Shown piece by piece: positions 51,839 through 60,008 of a DNA stretch of 64,000 nt. The position numbers and the translations under genes are program-made. Numbering within the stretch: position 1 is the first letter of the stretch; the number at the start of each line of letters is the position of its first letter. Below the pieces are notes generated by a model that ran no database searches, was not told the DNA's origin, and was given only the letters and a program-made list of their open reading frames with translations. Origin of the DNA: CAKAHY01 sp963522175 (GTDB lineage Bacteria; Bacillota; Clostridia; Lachnospirales; Lachnospiraceae). The stretch is from the NCBI GenBank assembly GCA_963522175.1, contig CAUQXC010000004.1, forward strand, positions 248,001 to 312,000, written 5' to 3'.

Positions 51839-53377
51839 ATGAACAGTATTATCAAAGGTGCCGGCTATATATTGGCACATACACCGGAAATGGTTATTCA
51901 CAATGGTACAACTCAAACAACAGAGAGGATAGTTAATCCCGAGTCCGAGTATTTAAAGGTGCTCAGAGACCACTTACGTTCTTATGAGGATTGTGTAAAT
52001 TATTGGCCTAACCAGGTTTATATAGGAAATGAACATCCGGATGAGCTTGCAAAGGTTGAATTCCCTTACTATGACAAGCCTAGACAGGGTTCGGAAAGAT
52101 ACGGTAAATTCGGTGAGATTATGCCGGAGGCTGAGTTCTATCTTCTTATGCAGGCTTGTGACTGTTTTGAGGTTGTTAAAATTGCTAAGAGTTTCGTGGC
52201 TGCACATAAGGCGGAGCTTGCAGCAGACCCTGTTATAACGGAAGACATTCTTGCAAGAGTGCACGAAGGCTTTGAGCTTTCCGAAATAGAGCATTTTGTA
52301 AATGATGAGCATGCAGAAGGAATATACTACAAGGGAGAACTTGTAGGTTGCGTAAAGAGAGCTCATGATATAGACGTAAACTTAAATGCGGAGGTTATGC
52401 ATGAAAACCTCGTAAACAAGGCGACAGCGGTTTTATCCATACTTTATGCCGTAAAGAATGCCGGAATAGCAAAAGAAGATGTAAAGTATGTTATAGACTG
52501 TTCGGAAGAGGCATGCGGTGATATGAACCAGAGAGGCGGCGGAAACTTTGCTAAGGCTTCTGCAGAGATTGCCGGACTTGTAAATGCTACAGGTTCGGAC
52601 TCAAGAGGTTTCTGTGCGGGACCGGGACATGCTATGGTAGAGGCCGCATCACTTGTTAAAGCAGGTGCATTTGATTGTGTAATAGTAGTCGGCGGCGGAT
52701 GTAGCGCAAAGCTCGGTATGAACGGTAAGGACCACGTTAAGAAGGGCTTGCCTATACTTGAGGATTGCCTCGGAGGCTTTGCCGTTGTTGTTGCAAAGAA
52801 TGACGGAGTAAGCCCTGAGATTAATCTTGACATTCTCGGACGCCATACTGTGGGTACAGGTTCAGCTCCTCAAAACGTTATAGGAAGCCTTGTTGCGGAT
52901 CCTCTTGAAAGAGTGGGACTTAAGATTACAGATATCGACAAGTTCTCACCTGAGATGCAAAACCCTGATATCACAAAGCCGGCAGGTGCGGGAGACGTTC
53001 CTGAAGCTAACTACAAGATGATAGCTGCTCTTGCGGTTAAGAAAGGTGATGTTGAGAAGAAGGATATGCCTGCATTTATAAAAGAACACGGTATGACAGG
53101 TTTTGCTCCTACACAGGGACATATTCCTTCGGGAGTTCCTTATATAGGATTTGCAAAAGAAGATATCTTATCAGGAAAGATTAAAACTGCCATGATTATC
53201 GGAAAAGGAAGCTTATTCCTTGGAAGAATGACAAACCTGTTTGACGGTATATCATTTGTTGTACAGCCAAACAGCGGAAACGAGGAGAGTACGGGAGCGG
53301 TTTCTGAAGCTGAGGTTAAGTCCTTGATTGCAAAAGCTATGAAAGAGTTTGCCGCATCATTGGTAACAGAAGAATAA
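51839..53377 (+). CDS. grdC: Glycine reductase protein C, beta subunit (GrdC)
   Basis: About 512 residues. I start at 51839 (MNSIIKGAGYILAHTP...), which matches the known GrdC N-terminus and sits ten bases from GAAAGGGG. It has the conserved HNGTTQTTERIVNPESEYL block and a beta-ketoacyl-synthase-like core (CSEEACGDMNQRGGGN, GPGHAMVEA). With GrdD it takes the acetyl group from GrdA and yields acetyl phosphate. The grdD gene starts 15 bases after its stop. Confidence 0.95.
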   Translation: MNSIIKGAGYILAHTPEMVIHNGTTQTTERIVNPESEYLKVLRDHLRSYEDCVNYWPNQVYIGNEHPDELAKVEFPYYDKPRQGSERYGKFGEIMPEAEFYLLMQACDCFEVVKIAKSFVAAHKAELAADPVITEDILARVHEGFELSEIEHFVNDEHAEGIYYKGELVGCVKRAHDIDVNLNAEVMHENLVNKATAVLSILYAVKNAGIAKEDVKYVIDCSEEACGDMNQRGGGNFAKASAEIAGLVNATGSDSRGFCAGPGHAMVEAASLVKAGAFDCVIVVGGGCSAKLGMNGKDHVKKGLPILEDCLGGFAVVVAKNDGVSPEINLDILGRHTVGTGSAPQNVIGSLVADPLERVGLKITDIDKFSPEMQNPDITKPAGAGDVPEANYKMIAALAVKKGDVEKKDMPAFIKEHGMTGFAPTQGHIPSGVPYIGFAKEDILSGKIKTAMIIGKGSLFLGRMTNLFDGISFVVQPNSGNEESTGAVSEAEVKSLIAKAMKEFAASLVTEE

Positions 53378-53392
53378 AGAGGGGGATTAGTT

Positions 53393-54547
53393 ATGGCAAA
53401 AAGTGTAGAAAAAATCATTGCCGATACCTTTCTCGATATTGCAAACGGTCTTGAAACAGGAAATTTCGGAAAAAGACCAAAGATAGCTTTGACAGGAATG
53501 GGTAGCGAGCATGGTGAAGAAAACTCCATGGCTGCCGCTTTAATGGCTGCAAAGGACGGAATAGATGTATATTACATAGGCACTCTTGAAGCCGAGGGTG
53601 TTACTACGATAAAAGTTGCAAATGACGAAGAAGGTCACGATAAAATGGAGGCTCTTCTTAAAAAAGGCGAGGTGGATGCAGCTGTAACAATGCATTTCCC
53701 TTTCCCTATAGGTGTTTCCACAGTCGGAAGATGTATTACTCCGGCTAAGGGAAAAGAGTTGTTTGTAGCTAATACCACAGGTACAAGCTCTACGGACAGA
53801 GTTGAAGGTATGGTTAGAAATGCTATCTACGGCATTATTGCCGCAAAAGCTTGCGGAATCAAAAAACCTACCGTAGGTATACTTAACGTAGACGGTGCAA
53901 GACAGACGGAAAAGGCTTTGAAGCAGTTGAAGGACGGCGGCTATGATATCGAATTTGCAAGCTCGTCAAGATCCGACGGCGGCTTTGTAATGAGAGGAAA
54001 CGACGTATTACAGGCTTCACCTGATATCATGGTTACGGATTCTCTTACAGGAAATATACTTGTAAAGATGCTCTCATCTTTCGCAACGGGAGGAAGCTAT
54101 GAAGCAACAGGCTTCGGCTACGGTCCCGGAATAGGTGAGGGTTATGAGAACCTCGTAATGATAGTTTCAAGAGCTTCGGGTGCACCTGTTATAGCGGGAG
54201 CTATAAAATATGCGGCTGAGCTTGTAAGAAATAAGGTATTTGAAGTTGCAAAGGCTGAATTTGCGGCTGCCAACAAGGCAGGTCTTAAGTCTATTTGTGA
54301 AGCTTTGAAGGCAAGTAATAAGCCTGAAAAGAAGGAAGAAGAGGTAAAGGCACCTCCTTCAGAGGTAACAACCGCACAGATAGCCGGAATAGAAGTTATG
54401 GATCTTGAAGACGCGGTTAAGGCTTTATGGAAGCTCGGTATCTATGCCGAAAGCGGTATGGGCTGTACAGGTCCTATAGTTAAGGTAAGCGATGCCAATC
54501 TTGAAAGAGCTTACGAGGAGCTTAAAAAAGCCGGATATTGCGAATAG
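53393..54547 (+). CDS. grdD: Glycine reductase protein C, alpha subunit (GrdD)
   Basis: A 384-residue protein related to the PlsX/phosphate acetyltransferase fold. The C-terminal Cys in GMGCTGPIVKVSD (C358) matches the Cys that carries the acetyl thioester before phosphorolysis to acetyl phosphate in studied GrdD proteins. A Lys/Glu/Pro-rich linker (about 308-325) precedes this C-terminal part. AGAGGGGG precedes the ATG. A hairpin terminator follows. Confidence 0.95.
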   Translation: MAKSVEKIIADTFLDIANGLETGNFGKRPKIALTGMGSEHGEENSMAAALMAAKDGIDVYYIGTLEAEGVTTIKVANDEEGHDKMEALLKKGEVDAAVTMHFPFPIGVSTVGRCITPAKGKELFVANTTGTSSTDRVEGMVRNAIYGIIAAKACGIKKPTVGILNVDGARQTEKALKQLKDGGYDIEFASSSRSDGGFVMRGNDVLQASPDIMVTDSLTGNILVKMLSSFATGGSYEATGFGYGPGIGEGYENLVMIVSRASGAPVIAGAIKYAAELVRNKVFEVAKAEFAAANKAGLKSICEALKASNKPEKKEEEVKAPPSEVTTAQIAGIEVMDLEDAVKALWKLGIYAESGMGCTGPIVKVSDANLERAYEELKKAGYCE

Positions 54548-54578
54548 CTTGAGCTTAAATTCTAAAATAATATAAATT

Positions 54579-54612
54579 AAAGGGTCTGAGTTAATACTTG
54601 GACCTTTTTATT
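54579..54612 (+). terminator. Terminator after grdD
   Basis: AAGGGTC pairs with GGACCTT around a loop of about 13 bases and is followed by TTTTTATT. It closes the glycine reductase operon. Confidence 0.65.
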
Positions 54613-54640
54613 GTTCGGAATATCATTTAGAACAATAAAA
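54606..54640 (+). promoter_or_regulatory. Perfect 11-bp inverted repeat upstream of selD
   Basis: TTTTATTGTTC (54606-54616) and GAACAATAAAA (54630-54640) are perfect complements around a 13-base spacer. The left arm overlaps the T-run of the grdD terminator. About 25 bases downstream is a TATAAT (near 54668). It could be an operator for the selD operon, whose last gene is a LysR regulator, or a second terminator-like fold. Confidence 0.5.
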
Positions 54641-54717
54641 GAGTAGCTTTATTTATAGAATTATTCTATAATATAAAAGCATATTTATGCTTAGATTAAC
54701 ATTTAGGAGGAATGACT

Positions 54718-55758
54718 ATGAGTGAAAAAATAAAATTGACAAGTCTGACTAAGGCTTCGGGGTGAGCTGCCAAAATAGGTCCTACGACCCTTGCTCAAGT
54801 TTTGGGTAAGTTACCGACATTTTATGATGAAAACCTCATTGTAGGTATTCAAACCTCAGATGATGCTGCGGTATATAAAATAAATGATGAAGTTGCTATG
54901 ATTCAGACCGTGGACTTTTTTACACCTGTTGTTGATGATCCTTATCTTTTCGGTCAGATAGCGGCAGCAAATTCACTCAGTGATGTGTACGCTATGGGAG
55001 GAGAACCTAAGGTTGCCTTAAATATAGTCGGCTTTCCTAATTGCCTTGACCCTTCAATTTTGGGAGATATTATGGCGGGAGGTGCCGATAAGGTAAAGGA
55101 AGCAGGTGCGGTTTTGGTGGGAGGTCACTCTATACAGGATGACGAGCCTAAGTACGGCTTATGTGTGTCGGGTTTTGTACATCCGGAGAAGATACAGTTA
55201 AACTACGGTGCCAAGCCGGGAGATGTACTCATACTGACAAAGCAGATAGGCAGCGGTGTAATAAGTACGGCTATCAAAGCGGATATAGCTTCCGAACAGT
55301 CCATAGACGAGGCGGTTACGGTCATGAAAAGCCTTAATAAAAAAGGTAAAGAAGTTATGGATGACTTTGAAGTACATGCATGTACCGATATAACGGGCTT
55401 CGGTCTTTTGGGACATTGCATAGAAATGGCTGAAGCAAGCGATATCAGCTTCAACATAAACTATAACGATGTGGCATATATTACGGATTCTATCGAGTAT
55501 GCAAGCATGGGACTTATTCCTGCGGGTGCGTACAATAACAAAAAGTATTACAAAGATAAGATAGATACGGGAAATGCACCTGAATACATAGTAGATTTAT
55601 TATATGATCCGCAGACCTCCGGAGGTCTTTTATACAGTGTCGGGAAGGAATACTTACCTAGGATACTTAAAGCTTTTGAGGAGAAAAAAATGGAAACAAA
55701 AGTTTGTGTAATAGGAGAAGTAACAAAAAAGGGGGAAAAGTTTATTTACTTAAAATAA
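54718..55758 (+). CDS. selD: Selenophosphate synthetase (SelD), itself a selenoprotein
   Basis: The full reading is 346 residues with TGA at 54763-54765 read as selenocysteine (residue 16), in the glycine-flanked active-site position (KASG-U-AAKIGP) where other SelD proteins have Cys or Sec. Downstream are the ATP-binding DDAAVYKIND and the PQTSGGLLYSV motif. It makes selenophosphate from selenide and ATP. AGGAGG before the ATG fits the start; the frame without UGA decoding would begin only near 54802. First gene of selD-selA-selB-lysR. Confidence 0.96.
54763..54800 (+). promoter_or_regulatory. SECIS element and UGA(Sec) codon of selD
   Basis: Twelve or so bases after the UGA, GGTC-CTAC-GACC (54778-54789) forms a compact hairpin, well placed for SelB. 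Confidence 0.65.
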
Positions 55759-55771
55759 GCTTTCAATTTCT

Positions 55772-57169
55772 ATGGAAAAAAATTATTTTAGAGAGATACC
55801 TAAGGTAGACAGTATTTTAGCGGATGCTAAAATTAAGGAGCTTATAGAAAGATATTCAAGGAGCGTAGTTGTCGATACCATAGCAAAGAAGACACAGGAG
55901 CTCAGAGATTTTATAAGCGAAGAGATTAAGAAGGACAATGTAAAAGAGATAGAGAGACGTTTGGAGAGCATAGTTTCCGATATAGAAAATGAGGTACATG
56001 ATACTTTCAAACCTAATCTAAAAAAGGTAATCAATGCTACCGGAACCATACTGCATACAAATCTCGGAAGAGCCGTTATCAGCAGGGATATAGCGACTAA
56101 GCTCGTTGACTTGGTAAGCTCTTATTCAAATCTTGAATACAACCTTAAGGAGGGAAAACGGGGAGAAAGATATTCCGTTTTTAACGATGTTTTGTGCAAG
56201 CTTACGGGAGCGGAGGCTGCAATGGCTGTTAATAATAATGCCGCGGCGGTTATGCTTATACTCAGTACCCTTGCAAAAGGCGGAGAGGTTATAGTATCAA
56301 GAGGCGAGCTGGTGGAAATAGGCGGAAAATTCAGAGTACCCGATGTTTGCGCCGCCAGCGGTGCCAAGCTTGTAGAAGTGGGTACAACAAATAAGACCCA
56401 CTTAAATGATTACAAGGAATGTATAAACGAAAATACAAAGGCTATACTTAAGGTGCATACATCCAATTACAGTATAGTAGGTTTTACGGATTCCGTTGCA
56501 ATAGGCGAATTAAAGCCTTTGTGTAGAGATATACCGCTTATTGAAGATCTGGGAAGCGGAGTCCTTGTCGACCTCGGAAAATACGGACTTAAGCATGAAC
56601 CTACGGTTGTGGAATCCGTCAAGGCGGGAGCGGATATAGTCTGCTTTAGCGGCGATAAGCTTCTCGGCGGTCCTCAGGCGGGTATAATAGTAGGCAAGAA
56701 AAAGTATATAGACATGATTAAGAAAAATCAGCTTACAAGGGCACTTAGAATAGACAAGTTCACGGTTGCCGCATTGGAACTTGTTTTGCTTGAATATTTG
56801 AACAATGAAACACTTGAAGAGAAGCTGCCTGTAATAAGGATGATCAAGGAAAGTCCGGAAAGTGTGGGACAAAGAGCACAGCTTTTAAAAGATAAGCTTG
56901 AGTGTTTAAAGGATAAAGCCGAAATAAGCCTTAGGTCTTGCGAATCCCAGATAGGAGGAGGTTCTCTTCCGGGAGAGTTTATAAAAAGCAGTGCCGTAGT
57001 AATAAAAGCGAATAATATGAGTACAAGTAAGCTTGAAGAAAAGCTTAGATTTTCGGATATTCCTATAATATGCAGAACGGTTGATGATATGCTTTTATTG
57101 GATTTAAGGACAGTGGATAATGATGATTTTGATACTATAGCGAATACTCTGGGAGGCATTTTACAGTGA
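55772..57169 (+). CDS. selA: L-seryl-tRNA(Sec) selenium transferase
   Basis: A 465-residue PLP enzyme with the family blocks NATGTILHTNLGRAV, EYNLKEGKRGERY, NNNAAAVMLIL and the PLP-lysine motif CFSGDKLLGGPQAG. It converts Ser-tRNA(Sec) to Sec-tRNA(Sec) using selenophosphate. Its last codons overlap the GTG of selB by four bases (GTGA), a clear case of coupling. Confidence 0.96.
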   Translation: MEKNYFREIPKVDSILADAKIKELIERYSRSVVVDTIAKKTQELRDFISEEIKKDNVKEIERRLESIVSDIENEVHDTFKPNLKKVINATGTILHTNLGRAVISRDIATKLVDLVSSYSNLEYNLKEGKRGERYSVFNDVLCKLTGAEAAMAVNNNAAAVMLILSTLAKGGEVIVSRGELVEIGGKFRVPDVCAASGAKLVEVGTTNKTHLNDYKECINENTKAILKVHTSNYSIVGFTDSVAIGELKPLCRDIPLIEDLGSGVLVDLGKYGLKHEPTVVESVKAGADIVCFSGDKLLGGPQAGIIVGKKKYIDMIKKNQLTRALRIDKFTVAALELVLLEYLNNETLEEKLPVIRMIKESPESVGQRAQLLKDKLECLKDKAEISLRSCESQIGGGSLPGEFIKSSAVVIKANNMSTSKLEEKLRFSDIPIICRTVDDMLLLDLRTVDNDDFDTIANTLGGILQ

Positions 57170-59079
57170 AAAACATTATCATAGGTACGGCGGGTCATAT
57201 AGACCATGGAAAAACAAGTCTGATAAGAGCCTTAACCGGAAGAAATACGGACAGACTTAAGGAAGAGCAGGCAAGAGGGATAACCATAGATCTGGGCTTT
57301 ACATGGTTTGACTTAAAAGACGGAACAAGAGCGGGTATCATTGACGTACCGGGACATGAGAAATTTATCAATAACATGGTTTCGGGTGTTGTCGGAATGG
57401 ATCTTGTTTTAATGGTGGTTGCGGCGGATGAAGGAATAATGCCGCAGACTAAGGAACACCTTAATATACTTGAGCTTTTGGGTATTAAAAAGACTATACT
57501 CGTAATCAATAAATGTGACTTGGTCGAAAAGGATTGGCTGAACCTTGTAAAAGAAGACCTAAACGAAGAGCTTAAGGGCAGTATTATGGAAAATGCCCCT
57601 ATGGTCTGTGTTTCAAGTATGACGGGTGAAGGTATAGACGAGCTGAAATCCGTAATCGTCAATATGATAAGGGATGAGCTCGAAGAAAAAGACATAAATA
57701 CTATAGCCAGACTTCCGGTAGACAGAGTCTTTACCATTGTAGGTTTCGGAACCGTTGTAACGGGAACCTTAATCTCGGGAAGTATAAAAAAGGATGAGGT
57801 TTTGGAGCTTTTTCCGAGTGAGATAGAGTGTAAAGTAAGAAATTTACAGGTACACGGAAAAAATGCCGCAGAGAGTTTTGCAGGGCAGAGAGTTGCCATA
57901 AATATTGCGGGTGTTAAGAAAGAAGATGTAAAAAGAGGCTATGTTCTCGCACCCTTAAACAGTATAAAGGTCAGCTCGCTTACGGACGTAAAGCTTGATG
58001 TGTTGAAGGACAGCGAAAGAACCTTGAAAAACCGTGACAGATTGCATCTGTATACGGGAACAAGCGAGGTTTTGTGTCGTGCCGTTATTCTCGACAAGGA
58101 AGAGATAAAGGCGGGCGAGAGCGGTCTTTGCCAACTTATTCTGGAAGAAGAAATAGCAATAAAAAGAGGAGACAGGTTTGTTGTCAGATTTTACTCTCCG
58201 CTTGAAACCATAGGCGGAGGTGTTATTTTGGAGCCCAATCCGAGAAAGAAAAAAAGATTTAACGAAAAGGATATAGAGGAGCTGAGAAGAAAATTGGAAG
58301 GCTCTCTTTCCGATGTGTGTGAGCTTAATATAAAGAATTTTGCAACAAGCATGATATCAAAATCGGAGCTTGCAAAGCTTATGTCCGTTTCTGTCGAAGA
58401 TATGGAAGAAAGTATTGAAGAGCTGAGTGAACAAAAAATTGTTTATGTATTCAATCAGAAAAAAGACAGCTTTTTATGGCATGCCGAAAGTGAAGGAGCA
58501 TGTCGAAAGAAAATTCTGGATGAGCTTACTAAATTTCATAAGAAATATCCGTACAGAGAAGGACTTAAGAAATCTCAGCTTCAAACTCTTGTAGCTCCTA
58601 AGCTTAAAGCTAACCTTTTTGAATTGTATATGAATCTTTTGACACAGGAGAAGGTAGTTAAGATTTCGGAAGATTTTGTTTCGGAATATAATTTTGAAAT
58701 TTTAAAGGATACCACCTATCTTGCAGTGGAAAAAATCCTTGAAAACAGCTTTAGACACGCAAGATTTGAACTTTTAAAGCTGTCCGAGATAGATACTTCT
58801 CCTTACAGTGAAGAGCTCGTATCCGACATTTTACGCTGTATGCAAAAAGAGAATAAGGTTATTGCCATAACCGATGAAATGTTCAGCTTAAAGGAGCTTG
58901 TTGATGAGGCTCATGATATGCTCAAAGAATATTTCTCAAAAGAGGAGGTATTAACCGTATCGAAGTTTAGGGATATGCTTAAAACAAGCAGAAAGAGCGC
59001 CAAGCCTATAGTTGAATATTTTGACAGTATAAAAGTAACAAAAAAGCTCGGTGCGGAAACGGAAAGGGTGGCATATTAA
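57166..59079 (+). CDS. selB: Selenocysteine-specific elongation factor SelB
   Basis: A 637-residue translation GTPase starting at GTG. G motifs: GHIDHGKTSLI, DVPGHEKF and NKCD. EF-Tu-like domains 2 and 3 follow, and the C-terminal third has winged-helix repeats that bind the SECIS RNA. It brings Sec-tRNA(Sec) to UGA codons of grdA, grdB and selD. GGGAGG nine bases upstream supports the start; the stop overlaps the ATG of the LysR gene (TAATG). Confidence 0.96.
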   Translation: MKNIIIGTAGHIDHGKTSLIRALTGRNTDRLKEEQARGITIDLGFTWFDLKDGTRAGIIDVPGHEKFINNMVSGVVGMDLVLMVVAADEGIMPQTKEHLNILELLGIKKTILVINKCDLVEKDWLNLVKEDLNEELKGSIMENAPMVCVSSMTGEGIDELKSVIVNMIRDELEEKDINTIARLPVDRVFTIVGFGTVVTGTLISGSIKKDEVLELFPSEIECKVRNLQVHGKNAAESFAGQRVAINIAGVKKEDVKRGYVLAPLNSIKVSSLTDVKLDVLKDSERTLKNRDRLHLYTGTSEVLCRAVILDKEEIKAGESGLCQLILEEEIAIKRGDRFVVRFYSPLETIGGGVILEPNPRKKKRFNEKDIEELRRKLEGSLSDVCELNIKNFATSMISKSELAKLMSVSVEDMEESIEELSEQKIVYVFNQKKDSFLWHAESEGACRKKILDELTKFHKKYPYREGLKKSQLQTLVAPKLKANLFELYMNLLTQEKVVKISEDFVSEYNFEILKDTTYLAVEKILENSFRHARFELLKLSEIDTSPYSEELVSDILRCMQKENKVIAITDEMFSLKELVDEAHDMLKEYFSKEEVLTVSKFRDMLKTSRKSAKPIVEYFDSIKVTKKLGAETERVAY

Positions 59080-59978
59080 TGAACTTAAAACAGATAGAAG
59101 CATTTTTAAAGCTTGCCAATAACGGAAGCTTTTCTTTGACGGCAAAGGAGCTGTTTTTAACTCAGCCTACGGTAAGTGCCCATATTCAGGGCTTGGAGGA
59201 TGAACTCGGAGTCAAGCTTTTCAGAAGAAATACAAAAGGAACTTACTTGACGGAGAACGGAGAAAAGCTTTATATACATGCGAAGGAACTCATGGTTATA
59301 GTGGATAATATAAAATCCGATTTCCAAAAAAGTGATGAGATTACCGGAAAACATATAGTAATAGCAAGCTCGAGTGTACCTGCATCCTACCTTCTTCCCA
59401 ATATAATATCCGCTTATAACAAGCAGTATCCGAGCTCGCAATTTACGATAAAGGAAAGTGACAGTGCGGGAGTAATAAATGAAATAATAAATAAAACTGT
59501 GGATGTAGGTATAGTCGGAACTGTACTCGACAAGAAAAATTGCAGTTATCTGCCTTTTTATGAAGATAAGCTTGTCGTTGTTATGCCTAATACCGATGAA
59601 TACAGGGCTATTTGTGAAAGAGGCGGAGACTTTGGGTGGCTTGGGAAAATGCCTTTAATCATACGTGAAGACGGCTCCGGTACAAGAAGGGAAGCGGAAA
59701 AGCTTCTGAAAAAATATGCTAAAGATCTCGAAGAGCTTAATATTATAGCTAAAATAGATAATACGGACAGCATAATGAGGTCCGTGCAAAACGGTCTGGG
59801 CATAAGTATTGTTTCGGCTTTAGCTGCCAGAGACTATGCTACAAGCGATAAATTGTTGATTTATCCGAAGGAATTGACAAGGAGAAGATTTTACATTGTT
59901 TACAATTCAAAATCACAGCTTTCATCCGGAGCGAAGTCGCTTATTATGCTGATAAGCTCCTTGTACAAGGATTCGTGA
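59079..59978 (+). CDS. LysR family regulator of the selenium operon
   Basis: A 299-residue LysR protein with the N-terminal helix-turn-helix (SFSLTAKELFLTQPTVSAHIQ) and a CysB/CysL-like effector domain. Its start overlaps the selB stop, so it is made with the selenocysteine machinery; similar LysR genes recur beside selenium genes in Clostridia. Targets may include this operon or selenium/sulfur supply genes; the effector is unknown. Confidence 0.9.
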   Translation: MNLKQIEAFLKLANNGSFSLTAKELFLTQPTVSAHIQGLEDELGVKLFRRNTKGTYLTENGEKLYIHAKELMVIVDNIKSDFQKSDEITGKHIVIASSSVPASYLLPNIISAYNKQYPSSQFTIKESDSAGVINEIINKTVDVGIVGTVLDKKNCSYLPFYEDKLVVVMPNTDEYRAICERGGDFGWLGKMPLIIREDGSGTRREAEKLLKKYAKDLEELNIIAKIDNTDSIMRSVQNGLGISIVSALAARDYATSDKLLIYPKELTRRRFYIVYNSKSQLSSGAKSLIMLISSLYKDS

Positions 59979-60008
59979 TGGAGAGTTTAAAAAAGGATGG
60001 AGTGTTAT

